From contig CAYWXT010000264.1 of assembly GCA_964462125.1 (NCBI GenBank), forward strand, positions 1 to 7,694: 7,694 bases of DNA. The letters are read 5' to 3'. Below are positions 6,475-7,694 of this stretch, one piece after another (within the stretch, counting starts at the first letter, position 1; each line of letters opens with the position of its first letter). The position numbers and the translations under genes are program-made. The DNA is from JAWLFY01 sp964462125. GTDB lineage: Bacteria > Planctomycetota > Planctomycetia > Pirellulales > Pirellulaceae. Below the pieces are notes generated by a model. That model searched no databases. It saw only the letters and a list, made by a program, of their open reading frames with translations, and was not told the origin of the DNA.

Positions 6475-7308
6475 ATGAAAAAAACTCGGACAGTGATTGC
6501 GGTATTGGCCGTTGCGGTAGTCGCCCTCTCAGTATCGGACGTGTTGGCACAGGGTCGCGGCGGTCGCGGCGGCTTCGGTGGGCCTGGGGGCCCTGGTGGT
6601 TTTGGCGGTCGCGGGGGCGGCGACCCCACCTTGATGTTGTTGCAGCGTGAAGAGGTCCGCGAGGAGTTGGATCTGTTTCCTGACCAAGAGCAGGCATTGG
6701 GCAAGCTTCGCGAGCAGGCCCGTGAAGAGGCACGTGGTGGCGGCGATATCGATTTCCGCAGCATCCGCGATGCCAGCCCCGAGAAGCGTCGGGAGATATT
6801 CGAGAAACTCGCCAAGCAGCGTCAGGAAGCCGAGAAGAAGATGCGGAAGCAGTTGGAGGAGGTCCTGCTTCCCGAGCAGCTGAAGCGGTTGGATCAAATT
6901 GGTCTGCAGGTCCAAGGAGTCCGCGCCCTGCAAACTGACGAGGTGGCGGCGGCCTTGGAAATCACGGACGCTCAAAAGGAGCAGTTCGAGAAACATCGCG
7001 AGGAAATGGGCGAAAAGATGCGAGCGATCATGGCAGCGGGCGACCGTGAGAACATGCGAGAGAAGATGCAGGAGCTGCAGACGGAGAACGAAAAGCAGAT
7101 GCTCGCAGTGTTGACCGATGACCAGAAATCGGAGTTCGAAGCGATGAAGGGCGAGCCGTTTGAATTGACCGAGCGGAGAGGCTTCGGACAACGCGGGCGT
7201 GGGGGACGTGGTGATCGCGGCCGATTCGGCCGTGGTGGCGACCGCGATGGGGACGACGGTGGCGGCCGACGCCGAGGCCGTGGCGGACGCCCCGAGCAGG
7301 ACAACTAG
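6475..7308 (+). CDS. Secreted Spy/LTXXQ-like protein with glycine-rich and RGG-rich ends
   Basis: A 277-residue exported protein. Residues 1-25 are a signal peptide (KKTR n-region, hydrophobic core, cut after VLA). A glycine-rich segment follows (27-49, GRGGRGGFGGPGGPGGF type), then a highly charged, helical region (about 55-225) rich in Glu, Lys, Arg and Gln. This helical part contains LTXXQ-like motifs, LLPEQLKRL (131-139), LEITDAQKEQF (161-171) and VLTDDQKSEF (212-221), as in periplasmic Spy/CpxP-type chaperones, and it is a common type in planctomycetes. The C-terminus (234-272) is a run of RG, RGG and DRGR steps, strongly basic with a short acidic break (DGDD). The frame continues upstream to 6397, but the ATG at 6475 opens a normal signal peptide and has GGAAA 8 bases ahead. 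Chaperone or stress role is inferred from resemblance only; sequence similarity to true Spy is low. No operon partner; a strong terminator follows. Confidence 0.8.
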   Translation: MKKTRTVIAVLAVAVVALSVSDVLAQGRGGRGGFGGPGGPGGFGGRGGGDPTLMLLQREEVREELDLFPDQEQALGKLREQAREEARGGGDIDFRSIRDASPEKRREIFEKLAKQRQEAEKKMRKQLEEVLLPEQLKRLDQIGLQVQGVRALQTDEVAAALEITDAQKEQFEKHREEMGEKMRAIMAAGDRENMREKMQELQTENEKQMLAVLTDDQKSEFEAMKGEPFELTERRGFGQRGRGGRGDRGRFGRGGDRDGDDGGGRRRGRGGRPEQDN

Positions 7309-7323
7309 GCATTCTTTCGATCC

Positions 7324-7338
7324 GTGACCGTCGGTCAC
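7324..7338. other. Small perfect hairpin after the Spy-like gene
   Basis: GTGACC (7324-7329) and GGTCAC (7333-7338) form a 6-bp stem with a 3-base loop, 15 bases after the stop codon. It has no T-run. It may stabilise the 3' end of the transcript or be an operator-like palindrome. Confidence 0.4.
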
Positions 7339-7357
7339 AACGACAAACGCCGAGCAT

Positions 7358-7387
7358 CGGTACGCGGCGAAGCGCTCCGCCGCACCG
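7358..7387. other. Second hairpin in the 3' region
   Basis: CGGT (7358-7361) and GCGGCG (7364-7369) pair with CGCCGC (7378-7383) and ACCG (7384-7387), with a 2-base bulge on the left arm and an 8-base loop. It lies directly ahead of the terminator hairpin. Confidence 0.4.
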
Positions 7388-7390
7388 AAA

Positions 7391-7428
7391 GGGGCAGGCT
7401 TCGTTCAACGAAGCCTGCCCCGCTTTTT
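7391..7428 (+). terminator. Intrinsic terminator of the Spy-like gene
   Basis: GGGGCAGGCTTCG (7391-7403) pairs perfectly with CGAAGCCTGCCCC (7409-7421), a 13-bp stem with loop TTCAA, followed by GC and five T (7424-7428). This is a textbook rho-independent terminator for plus-strand transcription ending about 115 bases after the stop codon at 7308. GAAA lies just ahead of the stem, so weaker activity in the other direction is possible. Confidence 0.9.
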
Positions 7429-7430
7429 CG

Positions 7431-7694
7431 TACATCCGGCTCGCCGAGCCGGATCGTGGTGGTGGCTGGGCGTTCTCCGCTGCTGGTGCGTTTTGGCAGG
7501 GATTGCGTTTTCGCCGCTTCGACGTCCGTTTCAGAGTACATCCGGCTCGCCGAGCCGGATTGTGGTGGTGGCTGGACGTTCTCCGCTGCTGGTGCGTTTT
7601 GGCAGTGGTTGACGTCTTCCCGCTTCAACGTCCGTTTCGGAGTACATCCGGCTCGCCGAGCCGGATTGTGGTGGTGGCTGGTCGTTCTCCGCTG
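7431..7694. repeat. 106-bp tandem repeat array, running off the window end
   Basis: Units start at 7431, 7537 and 7643; the third is cut at 52 bases by the window edge. The first two are exactly 106 bp and differ at about 12 positions, roughly 89% identical. Each opens with TACATCCGGCTCG and carries a near-perfect palindrome, ATCCGGCTC / GAGCCGGAT around GCC, at 7434-7454, 7540-7560 and 7646-7666. Bases 26-69 of the unit are nearly invariant apart from position 40; bases 70-83 (7500-7513, 7606-7619) hold most differences. Because 106 is not a multiple of three, the array cannot encode a repeated peptide. It begins two bases after the terminator T-run. It resembles REP-like intergenic palindromic elements; no transposase gene is in view. 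Confidence 0.9.

Noticed and set aside
7335..7628. Minus-strand open frame of 97 residues across the terminator and array
   Set aside because: It runs through a strong terminator hairpin and tandem units of 106 bp, which shift frame from copy to copy, so the repeats are not conserved as protein.
7431..7694. CRISPR array
   Set aside because: The 106-bp units are similar over their full length, with no short identical repeats separated by unique spacers, and no cas gene is present.

Overview
The window looks like a chromosomal piece of a GC-rich planctomycete, probably of the Pirellulales or Rhodopirellula kind. This rests on content and not on a marker gene. It combines a PEP-CTERM-anchored protein, a MoxR/DUF58 gene pair facing a protein that joins a prenyltransferase-like toroid to DUF4159 domains, a secreted fasciclin-domain protein, a secreted Spy/LTXXQ-like glycine-rich protein, and palindrome-bearing intergenic repeats.

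Layout, left to right. Bases 1-263 are a non-coding leader with a small stem-loop and a run of eight G. Bases 264-1091 (+) encode a secreted PEP-CTERM protein with a zinc-protease HEIGH motif. It converges on, and overlaps by 4 bases, a minus-strand pair: DUF58 protein (1088-1984) and MoxR AAA+ ATPase (1981-3117). These two share an ATGA stop/start overlap, so moxR is transcribed first and the two are probably translationally coupled. Across a short divergent control region lies a 787-residue exported protein (3251-5614, +) with an alpha/alpha toroid followed by two DUF4159-like copies. A stem-loop at 5642-5696 separates it from a convergent fasciclin-domain gene (5726-6214, -). A 260-base divergent gap follows, then a plus-strand Spy-like gene (6475-7308). 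Its 3' side carries three consecutive hairpins, the last a strong intrinsic terminator (7391-7428). Immediately after it begins a 106-bp tandem repeat that runs off the window end.

How the genes may work together. MoxR ATPases and DUF58 proteins form a known partnership, in which MoxR is a chaperone-like AAA+ ATPase and DUF58 a vWA-like, metal-binding adaptor. DUF4159 proteins are frequent neighbours of such pairs. Here the three form a compact divergent locus with no BatA-type membrane vWA gene in view. Its client and purpose cannot be read from the sequence. The other three genes encode separate secreted or envelope proteins. No phage, transposase, CRISPR, tRNA or rRNA was seen. The least explained items are the 106-bp array and the doubled DUF4159 module of the toroid protein.
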